Assembly: GCA_030950645.1 (NCBI GenBank)
Contig: JAUZRF010000001.1
Location: 1-44,441 of the forward strand
Direction: 5' to 3'
DNA from: Mariprofundales bacterium
GTDB lineage: Bacteria > Pseudomonadota > Zetaproteobacteria > Mariprofundales > J009
DNA: 44,441 nt
In this document: one piece after another, positions 8,399-16,963 of the stretch
Numbering within the stretch: the first letter of the stretch is position 1
How the letters are laid out: each line of letters begins with the position of its first letter
The notes under the pieces: generated by a model
Told to the model about the DNA's origin: nothing
The model's input: only the letters and a program-made list of their open reading frames with translations
Database searches by the model: none
Made by a program: the position numbers and the translations under genes

Positions 8399-9376
8399 TT
8401 GGCAAATGTGGAACCACTAGCGCGTTGGCTGGTTGATAAGAATGAGGATGGCAGCCGGTTAGATCGCGCCTTGATTCGTCGTTGCGGTGAGGGACGCAAA
8501 GGATTGATCATGCGTCTCATCCGCAAGGGGAATGTGCGGGTTGATGGTAAGCGCGCACAGCCATCGACCCGCTTGGTGGCGGGCAATGAAATCTATCTTC
8601 CCGCTTCGTTGCGCGAGCCTGAGGAGGCAAAAACCATGGGGTCAGGTCTTGTTTGGCGCAGAGGGCAGGATAAAAAATGCGCGAAACAAGCCCTGACCCC
8701 GTACATGACTATTTATGAGGATGCGCAGTTGCTGGTGGTGGATAAGCCCGCTGGTGCGGTGGTGCACGGCGGTAGTGGTTATACCTCGGGTTTGATTGAA
8801 CAGATCAAGCTGGTACGGGGCCTGCCTGATCTTCGTTTGGCACATCGGCTGGATCGGGATACCAGTGGTTGTCTGTTGTTGGTTAAAGAGTTGGCAGCTC
8901 TCCGGGCGGTGGCTGCAAGCTTTCGGGACCATGAGGCGGAGAAAAGTTACTTCGCCTGGGTGATGGGGTGGATGGAAGACCAAGCTGGACGGATGCGCAG
9001 CCACTTGTCCAAAGGCGTCGTTCGTGGCGGCGAGCGCATGGTGGTGGATGCAGGGGATGGCAAGGAGGCGGTGACCGATTTTCAGCTGGTGTTGCGCACC
9101 GAAATTGCGGGGCTGCGGCTATCGTTAGTAGCACTGATGCCGCACCATGGCCGTACCCATCAGTTGCGGGTGCAACTGGCACAGGAGGGGCACGCGATCG
9201 CTGGCGATGGCAAGTATGGCACGGCTGATGATTTGCGTGCGTTTCGCGCGATCGGGGGCAAGGGGATGGCGCTTCATGCCTGGCGTCTACGCTTGCGGCA
9301 CCCTGATACAGGGCTGTTGTTGGATTTTCGTGCGCCGTGGCCTAAGCGTTGGCGCTGGGTGCATCAAGAGGCTTAG
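8399..9376 (+). CDS. rluC: RluC-type 23S rRNA pseudouridine synthase with an in-frame palindromic insertion
   Basis: This 325-residue protein has an N-terminal S4 domain (residues 18-75, SRLDRALIRRCGEGRKGLI) and an RluA-family catalytic domain with the catalytic Asp in LAHRLDRDTSG and the box MPHHGRTHQLRVQL. RluC acts on three positions of 23S rRNA. The start is a TTG preceded by GGGGGTG. A GTG three codons later is possible. Between the two domains, residues about 81-101 are encoded by a 63-bp inverted repeat (8638-8700) that keeps the frame open and looks like a late insertion into the linker. Its divergence from rne supports the RluC assignment. The subfamily is less certain than the enzyme class. 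Confidence 0.85.
   Translation: MANVEPLARWLVDKNEDGSRLDRALIRRCGEGRKGLIMRLIRKGNVRVDGKRAQPSTRLVAGNEIYLPASLREPEEAKTMGSGLVWRRGQDKKCAKQALTPYMTIYEDAQLLVVDKPAGAVVHGGSGYTSGLIEQIKLVRGLPDLRLAHRLDRDTSGCLLLVKELAALRAVAASFRDHEAEKSYFAWVMGWMEDQAGRMRSHLSKGVVRGGERMVVDAGDGKEAVTDFQLVLRTEIAGLRLSLVALMPHHGRTHQLRVQLAQEGHAIAGDGKYGTADDLRAFRAIGGKGMALHAWRLRLRHPDTGLLLDFRAPWPKRWRWVHQEA
8638..8700. repeat. In-frame REP-like palindrome inside the rluC-like gene
   Basis: The left arm GGGGTCAGGTCTTGTTT (8638-8654) and right arm AAACAAGCCCTGACCCC (8684-8700) are inverted repeats with one mismatch over 17 bases, separated by 29 bases. The total of 63 bases is a multiple of three and has no in-frame stop. No second copy was noticed in the window. 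Confidence 0.8.
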
Positions 9377-9386
9377 CTCGGTGTGG

Positions 9387-9456
9387 GTAACTGCTTAGCT
9401 CACTTCGGGTTTTTCGCCTTGTTATCAGAAAAATCCGAAGTGAGTTGGGTCAGTTG
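9387..9456. repeat. Family A element, internally deleted
   Basis: It begins GTAACTGCTTAGCTCACTTC and keeps only the outer parts of both arms plus the TTTTTCGCCTTGTTATCAG segment. The right end is degraded (CAGTTG instead of AGTTAC). It lies between the convergent rluC-like gene and sthA and overlaps the last codons of sthA, including its stop. Confidence 0.7.
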
Positions 9457-10866
9457 TTGTAGACAGTCGAGTGCTGCCATACGGTAGCATTCGGCCAAGG
9501 TTGGGTAATTGAACACATTGCGCACCAGATCGTCGACCACGCCATGGTAGGAGATGACCAACTGACCGATGTGGATTAGCTCGCTGGCCGATTCGCCGAC
9601 GATGTGCACCCCTAGCAGGCAACGGGTGGCGACATCGACATTGAGCTTGACCATGCCGTTGTAGTCGCCGATGATTTTTCCGCGCGCACTGTCGTTAAAA
9701 CGGCCATAGCCGACCACATAATCGACATGATCTTCCTGCAACTCATGCTCAGTGCGCCCGATTGAGGAGACCTCGGGAATGGTGTAGATGGCAAAGGGCA
9801 GAGCTGGTGGCGCGTGGCGTGACTCCTCTGCCATCTCCCCGCAGGCATGGGCGGCGGCAATGCGTCCCTGCTCTTGTGCCGCTGAGGCTAGGGCGGGATT
9901 GCCGATCAAGTCGCCCACTGCGTAGATGTGCGGCACATTGCTGCGAAAGCCGCCATCGACTGCAATCCAGCCGTGGGCGTCGATGGCCACTCCAGCACGA
10001 TCCAACGCCAGATGATCCATGTTGGGCTTGCGACCCATGGCATAGAGCAGGCAGTCGCCGCGTAGTTCGCTGCCATCATCCAATGTTGCCGTCACCTCGC
10101 CATCCTGGCGCCGGATTGCAGTGACCGATTGCTGCATGGAAAATGTGATCCCCATGGCGATCATGGAATCGGTCAAGGCGCGGACAATATCACTGCTTAG
10201 CCAGGAAAGAATTTGCGCGTGGCTGTCGATGATTGTTACCGAAACCCCAAGTGCAGCATAGATCGAGGCGAACTCGCAGGCGATAACGCCACCGCCCACC
10301 ACCAGTAGCCGTTCCGGCAAGCGGGTCATGTGCAGAATCGAGGTTGAGTCGTGCACCCGCTCCCGATCCAACGGTACCCACTCCGGACGCCTAGGGCGTG
10401 AACCGGTGGCCAGGATGATCGCATCCGCCGTCAATTGGCGCTCTTCGTCTCTGGGGCTGCGCACGATTAGGGTGTGGGGATCGGCAAACCGCGCCTCGCC
10501 GGGGATCAGCGTCACCCCGCTACGCATCAGCCGATTGAGTAGCACCGACTCTTGCTGGTTGATGACATCATCTTTTTTGTGGATCGCATCGATTAGCAGG
10601 CGGTGCTGCGACACCAGGTCGCGCCCTAAGGATGCGCGCATCCCTGAGCGGGTAGCTACTGCGGCGGCGTAAGCCGTCTCGCGCAGCGCCTTGCTAGGGA
10701 TGGTGCCGGTTTGCAGACCCACTCCACCCAGGCGGGGCTTGCGTTCGACCATGGCGACGCGCTTGCCCGCCTCGGCGGCATGAATCGCTGCCTGCTGACC
10801 AGCAGGGCCGGATCCAATCACCACCAGATCGAACGGGGTACGGGCCATCCGCAACGGCCCACTCAT
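9400..10866 (-). CDS. sthA: Soluble pyridine nucleotide transhydrogenase (SthA-type flavoprotein)
   Basis: This 488-residue FAD flavoprotein belongs to the lipoamide dehydrogenase superfamily. SthA re-equilibrates NADPH and NAD+. The FAD-binding GSGPAGQQAA lies near residue 18, the NAD(P)-binding GGGVIACEFA in the middle, and the C-terminal dimerisation domain carries FNYPTLAECYRMAALDC. The region that holds the redox disulfide in lipoamide dehydrogenases reads GGVGLQTGTIPSKALRE and has no Cys, which rules out a thiol-dependent reductase; SthA proteins also lack the pair. The ATG shares ATGA with the stop of the upstream hybrid kinase. An internal ATG six codons later is also possible. The last 17 or so residues and the stop come from a degraded family A repeat (9387-9456). 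Confidence 0.85.
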   Translation of the reverse strand: MSGPLRMARTPFDLVVIGSGPAGQQAAIHAAEAGKRVAMVERKPRLGGVGLQTGTIPSKALRETAYAAAVATRSGMRASLGRDLVSQHRLLIDAIHKKDDVINQQESVLLNRLMRSGVTLIPGEARFADPHTLIVRSPRDEERQLTADAIILATGSRPRRPEWVPLDRERVHDSTSILHMTRLPERLLVVGGGVIACEFASIYAALGVSVTIIDSHAQILSWLSSDIVRALTDSMIAMGITFSMQQSVTAIRRQDGEVTATLDDGSELRGDCLLYAMGRKPNMDHLALDRAGVAIDAHGWIAVDGGFRSNVPHIYAVGDLIGNPALASAAQEQGRIAAAHACGEMAEESRHAPPALPFAIYTIPEVSSIGRTEHELQEDHVDYVVGYGRFNDSARGKIIGDYNGMVKLNVDVATRCLLGVHIVGESASELIHIGQLVISYHGVVDDLVRNVFNYPTLAECYRMAALDCLQQLTQLTSDFSDNKAKNPK

Positions 10867-12827
10867 TGGTCGCTTAGCGCCTGGCCCACTGCGGCAATTA
10901 ATTGTTGTGGTGTGTAGGGCTTGTGGACAAAGCCAGACAGATGCTGCTTGGCGAAACGCGAGGCGAGCTCGGAGCTGCTGTAACCTGAGCTAATCAGAAC
11001 CCGCACCGTTGGATCAATCTTACGCAACGCCAGCAACGCAGTTTCCCCATCCATCTGCGGCATGGTCAGATCAAGCAGTACCACATCAATCTCCTCATGG
11101 CTCTGTTCAAACACCTTTACCGCTTCTGCCCCGTCACACGCAATACGGGTCGAAAATCCCGCATCGGACAACATCATTCCCGCCGCTTCACGGATCGGTT
11201 CCTCATCATCGACGATCAGTACCATACGGCCCGCAGCTGGTAGCAGTGCAACCGGATCCCCCGCCTCTTCGGCAACGCTTACGGACTGTTCGGTTGGTGG
11301 AAATAGCAGCGTGAATGTCGTCCCCTTATCTAGCTGCGACTCCAAACGCAAATATCCGTGATGGCCTTGGATAATGCCTAAGATCGCGCTCATGCCCAGC
11401 CCGCGACCAGTAAATTTGGTGGTGAAAAACGGATCGAAAATCTTCGCCTGCGTCGCAGCATCCATGCCACAACCTTCATCGCTTACCTGTATAAATACAT
11501 ACTTGCCTGGGCGCGGCTCCTCATTACCAACACAACCACGCAACCAGCGCGCACTTACCTGCTTGATGCCGGTGCGCAGGGTGATGGTACCCGCATTTTG
11601 CTTCGCTCCAGCCATCGATCCATCCATGGCTTCATTGGCATTGGTGATCAGGTTCATGATCACCTGCTGTATCTGCGCCTCATCGGCTTGAATTGCTGGC
11701 AGAGCATCATCGAGTTTGAAGGTGAGGTGAACCTGTTTTCCTAGAGAGACCTGCAACAAGCTGCTCATCGTGCGCACTTCGACCGACAGATCCAGTGGCT
11801 GCACTATAAAGTGCCCTTTGCCTGCATAGGCCAACATCTGCTGACATAACTTTGCCGCCCGCTCACTTGACTGGCTGATACGAATTAGATTGGTGTGAGC
11901 CGCTATAGGGTTGCTTGCCAGCTTTGTTGTCGCCAGCTCGGCATTCCCCATAATAGCGGTAAGGATGTTATTAAAGTCATGGGCAATGCCACCAGCCAGC
12001 ACCCCGAGCGACTCCAAGCGTTGGGTGTGTTCCAGCTGTGACCGTTGCTGGCGCAATTCGGTGATGTCGCGATCGATGCAGGCGTAAAATATGAGCTCAC
12101 CGCTATGGCTATCGGGGATTGGAAATATCACGCGGTCAAGAATCCGTTTATCACCATTTTTGGTGGTGATTTCAAGCTCCTGATGCCAAGATTTTCCACG
12201 CCCAAGTTGCGCTGCAATCTCTTGATAGATCAGATCATTGTTCTGACCGCCCCGCAACTCTGCCGCAGAGTGCCCCACCATCTGCTCAGGAGTTAGGTCA
12301 TACATCTTCGCTGATGCCCGATTGGCATAGATCACCACTCCTTTGTTATCTGTAATGCAAACCGACGCATTCATATGCTCTATCGTCTGGCTCAGCATGT
12401 GAATTTGTCTCTCGCTACGCTTGCGCTCGGTGATGTCGCGTGCCACTACCAGAACCATGGGTGGATCACCCTCTAGGCGACTGGCCTGAAGTTCCGCATA
12501 AAACCGGCTGCCATCAAGTTTTAACAGACAGTGCTCCATCAACGCTGCGGTTGCACCCTGCTGCTCCATCATCTGTTGAATCCGAGCCATGACATTGGCA
12601 CGGCTCTCGGAATCTACGCAATCCATCACCGGATAGCCGATCAGTTGTTGTGGTGAGTCGGCACCCAACAGCGTTGCCGCCGCCTGGTTGACAAAAACAA
12701 AGTGGCCGTCTTGATGCACCAGCACCGCATCGACCATGGTATTGATGATGCGAGAGATCAGCACATTGGCATCCCCCGATGCCAGTAGACTGGCAGAGAA
12801 TTGATTGGAGATGTCTTGACTATTCAC
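10863..12827 (-). CDS. Hybrid sensor histidine kinase (two PAS, HisKA, HATPase, receiver)
   Basis: This is a soluble hybrid kinase of about 654 residues. Two PAS domains with PAC motifs (about 25-150 and 150-275) precede HisKA, with its phospho-His in GGIAHDFNNILTA. The ATPase domain carries QVIMNLITNANEA, DEGCGMD and GRGLGMSAI boxes. The receiver has its phospho-Asp in VLLDLTMP and Lys in FVHKPYTP. I take the GTG at 12825-12827 as the start because the open frame further upstream runs antisense through fadI and shows no domain. This start is uncertain. The stop overlaps sthA by ATGA, so kinase and transhydrogenase are probably co-translated. Only about 45 bases separate it from divergent fadI. 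No separate response regulator is adjacent. Confidence 0.85.
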   Translation of the reverse strand: MNSQDISNQFSASLLASGDANVLISRIINTMVDAVLVHQDGHFVFVNQAAATLLGADSPQQLIGYPVMDCVDSESRANVMARIQQMMEQQGATAALMEHCLLKLDGSRFYAELQASRLEGDPPMVLVVARDITERKRSERQIHMLSQTIEHMNASVCITDNKGVVIYANRASAKMYDLTPEQMVGHSAAELRGGQNNDLIYQEIAAQLGRGKSWHQELEITTKNGDKRILDRVIFPIPDSHSGELIFYACIDRDITELRQQRSQLEHTQRLESLGVLAGGIAHDFNNILTAIMGNAELATTKLASNPIAAHTNLIRISQSSERAAKLCQQMLAYAGKGHFIVQPLDLSVEVRTMSSLLQVSLGKQVHLTFKLDDALPAIQADEAQIQQVIMNLITNANEAMDGSMAGAKQNAGTITLRTGIKQVSARWLRGCVGNEEPRPGKYVFIQVSDEGCGMDAATQAKIFDPFFTTKFTGRGLGMSAILGIIQGHHGYLRLESQLDKGTTFTLLFPPTEQSVSVAEEAGDPVALLPAAGRMVLIVDDEEPIREAAGMMLSDAGFSTRIACDGAEAVKVFEQSHEEIDVVLLDLTMPQMDGETALLALRKIDPTVRVLISSGYSSSELASRFAKQHLSGFVHKPYTPQQLIAAVGQALSDQ

Positions 12828-12872
12828 CTTGCCGATGCTACAAAACGGAGGTGAACAGGCAACTTGAATATC

Positions 12873-14183
12873 ATGACTAGTCGCACTATCGCTGCGCCGA
12901 ACGGCGAGGATGTGGTGATTGTCGCGGGGGTGCGTACCCCGATTGGCAAAGCGGAAGGGGCGCTGGCGGGGTTGGATGCGGTAGAGTTGGGCAGGCAGGT
13001 ATTGCGCCAACTGTTGGCGATAACCGCTGCCTCTCCCGATGCTGTGATTATTGGCAATGTGATTCAGCCCGCAGAGGCGACCAATATTGCGCGGGTGATT
13101 GCGTTGCGGGCAGGGGTGGATCGTGCGGTGCCGGCGCATACCGTGCATCGCAATTGCGCCTCCGGCATGCAGGCGGTGACCGATGGTGCCATGCTGATTG
13201 CCACTGGCCGCGCGGCGGTGGTTGCGGTGGGAGGCGTGGAGTCGATGACCCACGCGCCGCTGTTGTTGAATGATTCGGTTCGGCGTGCTTTGGCGTATTG
13301 GCGCCGCGCCCGGGGAAAGCTTCACCCCGCGCTGTTTCGGGCGTGGGCGCATCTGTTGCGTAGCCCCGGTTTCTTCAAGCCTCGCTCTGCTTTGCGCGAA
13401 GGGCTCACGGATTCCACTGTTGGCATGAACATGGGGCAGACCGCCGAACTGCTTGCCAGCGACTTTGGTATCACGCGGGCAGCGCAGGATCAATTCGCCT
13501 TGCAAAGCCACCTGCGCGCCCACGCCGCACGGGAGGCCGGACTGCTCGATGGCGAAATGATGCCGCTGTTTGTGCCGCCCGACTTCAACCTGTTTGACCG
13601 TGATGAAGGGATTCGGCCGCAACAGAGCATGGCGGCATTGGCGAAGCTGCGTCCGGTGTTTGACCGGCGGCTTGGCACGGTGACCGCTGGCAATAGCTCG
13701 CAGATTAGCGATGGCGCGGCGATGCTGATGTTAACCCGCCGTGACAAGGCTGAGGCTGAGGGGTGGCCGTTGTTGGGGCGGCTGATTGACTGGCGCTATG
13801 CCGGCTGTGATCCGGCACGGATGGGGTTGGGGCCAGTATTTTCCAGCCATCGGTTGCTTAGCGACCACGGCCTAACCATGGCTGATGTGGCGCGGGTGGA
13901 GATCAATGAGGCATTTACTACCCAGGTGCTGGCTTGCCAAGAGGCGTTGGCCAGCAAGGCGTTCCATCAACGGCACGGGCTGGGTGAGCCGGTAGGGGCG
14001 CCCGATGATGCGCAGCTGAATGTTTGGGGTGGCGCGGTTGCGATTGGCCATCCGGTGGGGATGACCGGTGCGCGCCTGATTCTTAGCTTGTGCCATCAAC
14101 TCAAAGTGCAGCCTGGCTTAGGCTTGGCCACGCTGTGCATTGGCGGTGGTCAGGGTGGCGCGGTGTTGCTGGAGGCTGGATGA
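12873..14183 (+). CDS. fadI: Acetyl-CoA C-acyltransferase (3-ketoacyl-CoA thiolase, FadI-like)
   Basis: This thiolase of about 436 residues should carry out the last step of fatty acid beta-oxidation, cleaving 3-ketoacyl-CoA to acetyl-CoA and a shortened acyl-CoA. The active-site Cys lies in HRNCASGMQAV. The His/Asn box is INEAFTTQV, the second His is in AIGHPVGMTGARL, and the C-terminal Cys is in LCIGGGQGGA. The length and partner gene suit FadI rather than FadA or PhaA. The start is ambiguous. The ATG at 12873 lies 21 bases from GGAGG (12847-12851), while an in-frame TTG at 12864 is 12 bases from it. The stop overlaps fadJ by four bases. Confidence 0.9.
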   Translation: MTSRTIAAPNGEDVVIVAGVRTPIGKAEGALAGLDAVELGRQVLRQLLAITAASPDAVIIGNVIQPAEATNIARVIALRAGVDRAVPAHTVHRNCASGMQAVTDGAMLIATGRAAVVAVGGVESMTHAPLLLNDSVRRALAYWRRARGKLHPALFRAWAHLLRSPGFFKPRSALREGLTDSTVGMNMGQTAELLASDFGITRAAQDQFALQSHLRAHAAREAGLLDGEMMPLFVPPDFNLFDRDEGIRPQQSMAALAKLRPVFDRRLGTVTAGNSSQISDGAAMLMLTRRDKAEAEGWPLLGRLIDWRYAGCDPARMGLGPVFSSHRLLSDHGLTMADVARVEINEAFTTQVLACQEALASKAFHQRHGLGEPVGAPDDAQLNVWGGAVAIGHPVGMTGARLILSLCHQLKVQPGLGLATLCIGGGQGGAVLLEAG

Positions 14184-16243
14184 TGACGGTACAACTGCTG
14201 CGCGATGATGGGTGGGCGCGGCTGCGCTTTGATCGCAGCGACAAGCCTGTCAACCTGCTAGATGGCGCCACCATGGCATCGCTGTCGATGCTACTGGATC
14301 AGCTTGAGGCCGATCCCCCTGCCGTGCTGGTGGTGGAGAGCGGCAACCCCAACTGCTTTATCGCCGGCGCGGATGTTGCAGCCATTGCCGCCGTCACCGA
14401 TGCTGATACCGCCGCCGCGCTTGCCCAGCAGGGGCAGTCGATTTGTCACCGGTTGCAACAGCTATCGTCGATCTCCATTGCCGTGGTCTCGGGCTCTTGC
14501 ATGGGCGGTGGATTGGAGCTGGCGCTGGCTTGCGACCGCATCCTCACGGTAGAGCGAGCCTCTACCAAGCTGGCACTGCCGGAGGTCAAGATCGGCATCC
14601 ACCCCGGTTTTGGTGGCTGCGTGCGCCTGCCCGGACGGGTGGGGTGGCCACGAGCGGTGCGCATGATCGCTAGCGGAGCATCCTGCGATGCCAAGCGTGC
14701 GATGCGGATCAGCTTGGCGGATCTCTGTTGTCGCTCAGGGCAGGAGCAGGCCGCGATTTCCTGTTTGACGCACCAAGGAAAACGGCTTTCGACAGCAACT
14801 ACGCCGTGGTGGTTTGCGTTGTGGCCAGCACGACGACTTTTCTTCCATCTAGCCAACCGCAAGCTGCGCCAGCGTTTTCCCCATCTTGATCTGGAAGCCA
14901 GCTATCCGGCACTGCCCGCACTGCTGGGGCTGCTGCAAGAGATCTATGGCATGAGTGAGGGGCTGGCATTGGCACGCGAGGCGGAATCGCTGGGAAAACT
15001 GGCCTATAGCGATAGCAGCAAGCACCTGATTCGCGCCTTCTTCCTCGGTAATGGCCTGAAAAAGCACACCGCACCCGCAGCGGCCGGAGATAGCCACTGC
15101 GCAGTTTATGGTGCCGGAGTGATGGGGCACGGAATCGCCTGGGTGGCTAGCCGTAGTGGCAGCGTTGATCTGCATGAGGTGGCTGCCGAGCCCTTGGCCC
15201 ACGCGCTATCGGCACTCGCGAATTTTGACCGCACCGGTGGCAGTCGGCTGGCTAAGATTCGTCCCACCTTGTGTGATGATGGCCTGCACCGTGCTGGAGT
15301 GGTGATTGAGGCGGTTCTGGAGTCGTTAGAGGTGAAGCAGGCGCTGTGGCAACGGATCGAGCATTTGGTGGCTGAGGATGCGCTGCTGCTCTCCAACACC
15401 TCTGCACTCGCCATCTCTGATCAGCAACAGGGGTTGGCGCATCCTGAGCGTCTGGCGGGGCTGCACTTTTTTAATCCCGCACCCAAGATGCCGCTGGTGG
15501 AGGTGATTGCGGGTAAGCACACCAGCCCGGAAACCATCGAGCGGGTCAAGCAGTTGGCGGTGCGCTGGGGTAAGTTTCCGGTGGTGGTGGCAGACAGCCC
15601 CGGATTTTTGGTCAATCGCTGCTTAATGCCCTTGATGGCTGCGGCTTTTCGTCTGCTGGAGGCGGGGCAGACGGCTGCCCATATTGATGGCGCGCTGAAA
15701 TGCTACGGCATGCCGATGGGGGCGCTGGAGCTGGCGGATACCGTTGGACTCGATATCTGCCACCATGTTGGCAAGCAACTATCGGATGCATTCGGTGCCC
15801 GCATGGCGATTCCCGACTGGTTCGCGGGCATGGTGGGCGATGGTCTGCTGGGTAAAAAAGGAACATTGGGCTTTTATAATTGGGGTGGCAAGCAGCCAGT
15901 GGTCAATCCCGCAGTCTGCGCGTACTGGGCAGCCACGCCCGCAGTTGACCATGAATTCGATGCCAACCTAGCCGATGGCAGCAAGGCTATGGCTGCGGAT
16001 CAAGTGGTGCTGGCCTGCTTGCTCCCCATGCTGATTGAGGCACTGCGTTGCCTGGAGGAGAAGGTGGTGGCGGATGCCGATCAGCTGGATGCCGCCATGA
16101 TCTACGGCATTGGCTATCCCGCCTTTCGCGGTGGCCTATTGCATGATTTTGCGCACCATCACCGCTTGGATGACCTGCGGCAACAGATGCGGGTGTTCGG
16201 GCTTGATGGCAGCGATCTTCTTGTGGGTCTAGCGGCCTGTTAA
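14180..16243 (+). CDS. fadJ: Bifunctional enoyl-CoA hydratase / 3-hydroxyacyl-CoA dehydrogenase (FadJ-like)
   Basis: This 687-residue multifunctional enzyme is the alpha subunit partner of the thiolase in the beta-oxidation complex. The N-terminal crotonase domain (1-200) has the oxyanion box SGSCMGGGLELALACD and LPEVKIGIHPGFGG, with both catalytic Glu residues. The NAD-binding dehydrogenase part follows, with GAGVMGHGIAW near residue 310, then LHFFNPAPKMPLVEVI, and the C-terminal dehydrogenase domains end with YGIGYPAFRGGLL. The start is the first of two adjacent ATGs in ATGATGACG, which overlaps the fadI stop. The open frame extends 90 bases further upstream inside fadI, but this is a shadow. 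The 3' end overlaps that of bamD by 15 bases, tail to tail. Confidence 0.92.
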   Translation: MMTVQLLRDDGWARLRFDRSDKPVNLLDGATMASLSMLLDQLEADPPAVLVVESGNPNCFIAGADVAAIAAVTDADTAAALAQQGQSICHRLQQLSSISIAVVSGSCMGGGLELALACDRILTVERASTKLALPEVKIGIHPGFGGCVRLPGRVGWPRAVRMIASGASCDAKRAMRISLADLCCRSGQEQAAISCLTHQGKRLSTATTPWWFALWPARRLFFHLANRKLRQRFPHLDLEASYPALPALLGLLQEIYGMSEGLALAREAESLGKLAYSDSSKHLIRAFFLGNGLKKHTAPAAAGDSHCAVYGAGVMGHGIAWVASRSGSVDLHEVAAEPLAHALSALANFDRTGGSRLAKIRPTLCDDGLHRAGVVIEAVLESLEVKQALWQRIEHLVAEDALLLSNTSALAISDQQQGLAHPERLAGLHFFNPAPKMPLVEVIAGKHTSPETIERVKQLAVRWGKFPVVVADSPGFLVNRCLMPLMAAAFRLLEAGQTAAHIDGALKCYGMPMGALELADTVGLDICHHVGKQLSDAFGARMAIPDWFAGMVGDGLLGKKGTLGFYNWGGKQPVVNPAVCAYWAATPAVDHEFDANLADGSKAMAADQVVLACLLPMLIEALRCLEEKVVADADQLDAAMIYGIGYPAFRGGLLHDFAHHHRLDDLRQQMRVFGLDGSDLLVGLAAC

Positions 16244-16963
16244 GTCTGTTGCGCGCGCGCTCCACTTGCTGTTGGGGTAGTTGCTGGTCAGCAATTGTGT
16301 GGTCTGCTTGGCGTCACTATTGAGTTTTAGACCATGGTAGCACGCAGCTAGCAGGTAGAGTGCCTCCTCGATTTGTGGCGAGGTTTGGTACTTTTTGATG
16401 ATGACTTGAAGGCGGTTGGCCGCTGCCACTAGACGATGATGGTCAAAGTAGTAATGGGCTACGGTAAGCTCGTGGCCGGCCAGTTCGTTGGATAGTTTTT
16501 GCAGGCGGCCACGGCCATCTTCGGCGTAGTGGGATTTTGGGAACTCCTTGATGAGTTTGCTAAAAACTTTAATCGCTTTTGCAGTGTGGGTGGGGTCGCG
16601 TTCTGGAGTATCGCGCTCCATGTAGTGACTCATCGCCAGCATATAGAGGGCATAATCCCGATCCGCATTGGTGGGGTGTTTGTCGAGAAAACGCTGTGCC
16701 AACACCTCGGAGAGGACGATCTCTTTGTCCATATAGGCGGCATAGACCCGTAGCAGCGCTGCTGAAGCAACATATTTGCTATAGGGGTGCTTGGCGCTGA
16801 ATTTGTCCAGAAAAATCGTTGCCTCACTAAAGCGATCGCCAGCGACCAACTCTTTGGCCTTGTTGTAATCGATCTCTGCGCGTTCACTTAGGGTAGGTTT
16901 GTGGCTGGCGCATCCTCCGAGCAGGAGTAGTACGGTGAGGAAGAGAAAAAAGCGGCTACGCAT
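16229..16963 (-). CDS. bamD: Outer membrane assembly lipoprotein BamD
   Basis: This lipoprotein of about 244 residues is an essential part of the BAM complex that inserts beta-barrel proteins into the outer membrane. Residues 1-20 form a lipoprotein signal with lipobox LLGGC; the Cys would be lipidated. The remainder consists of tetratricopeptide-like helices typical of BamD (YNKAKELVAGDRFSEA, YALYMLAMSHY, AHYYFDHHRLVAAANRL). The ATG at 16963 has AAGGAG (16971-16976) 7 bases upstream and overlaps the hemC 3' end by 8 bases. An ATG six codons earlier lacks such a site. Placement after hemC rather than beside rluD-pgeF is unusual. Confidence 0.93.
   Translation of the reverse strand: MRSRFFLFLTVLLLLGGCASHKPTLSERAEIDYNKAKELVAGDRFSEATIFLDKFSAKHPYSKYVASAALLRVYAAYMDKEIVLSEVLAQRFLDKHPTNADRDYALYMLAMSHYMERDTPERDPTHTAKAIKVFSKLIKEFPKSHYAEDGRGRLQKLSNELAGHELTVAHYYFDHHRLVAAANRLQVIIKKYQTSPQIEEALYLLAACYHGLKLNSDAKQTTQLLTSNYPNSKWSARATDLTGR

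Noticed and set aside
12828-13622. Upstream 265-codon extension of the minus-strand hybrid kinase frame
   Set aside because: It runs antisense through the strongly conserved thiolase gene and shows no domain; its His/Arg-rich composition is that of a shadow frame.
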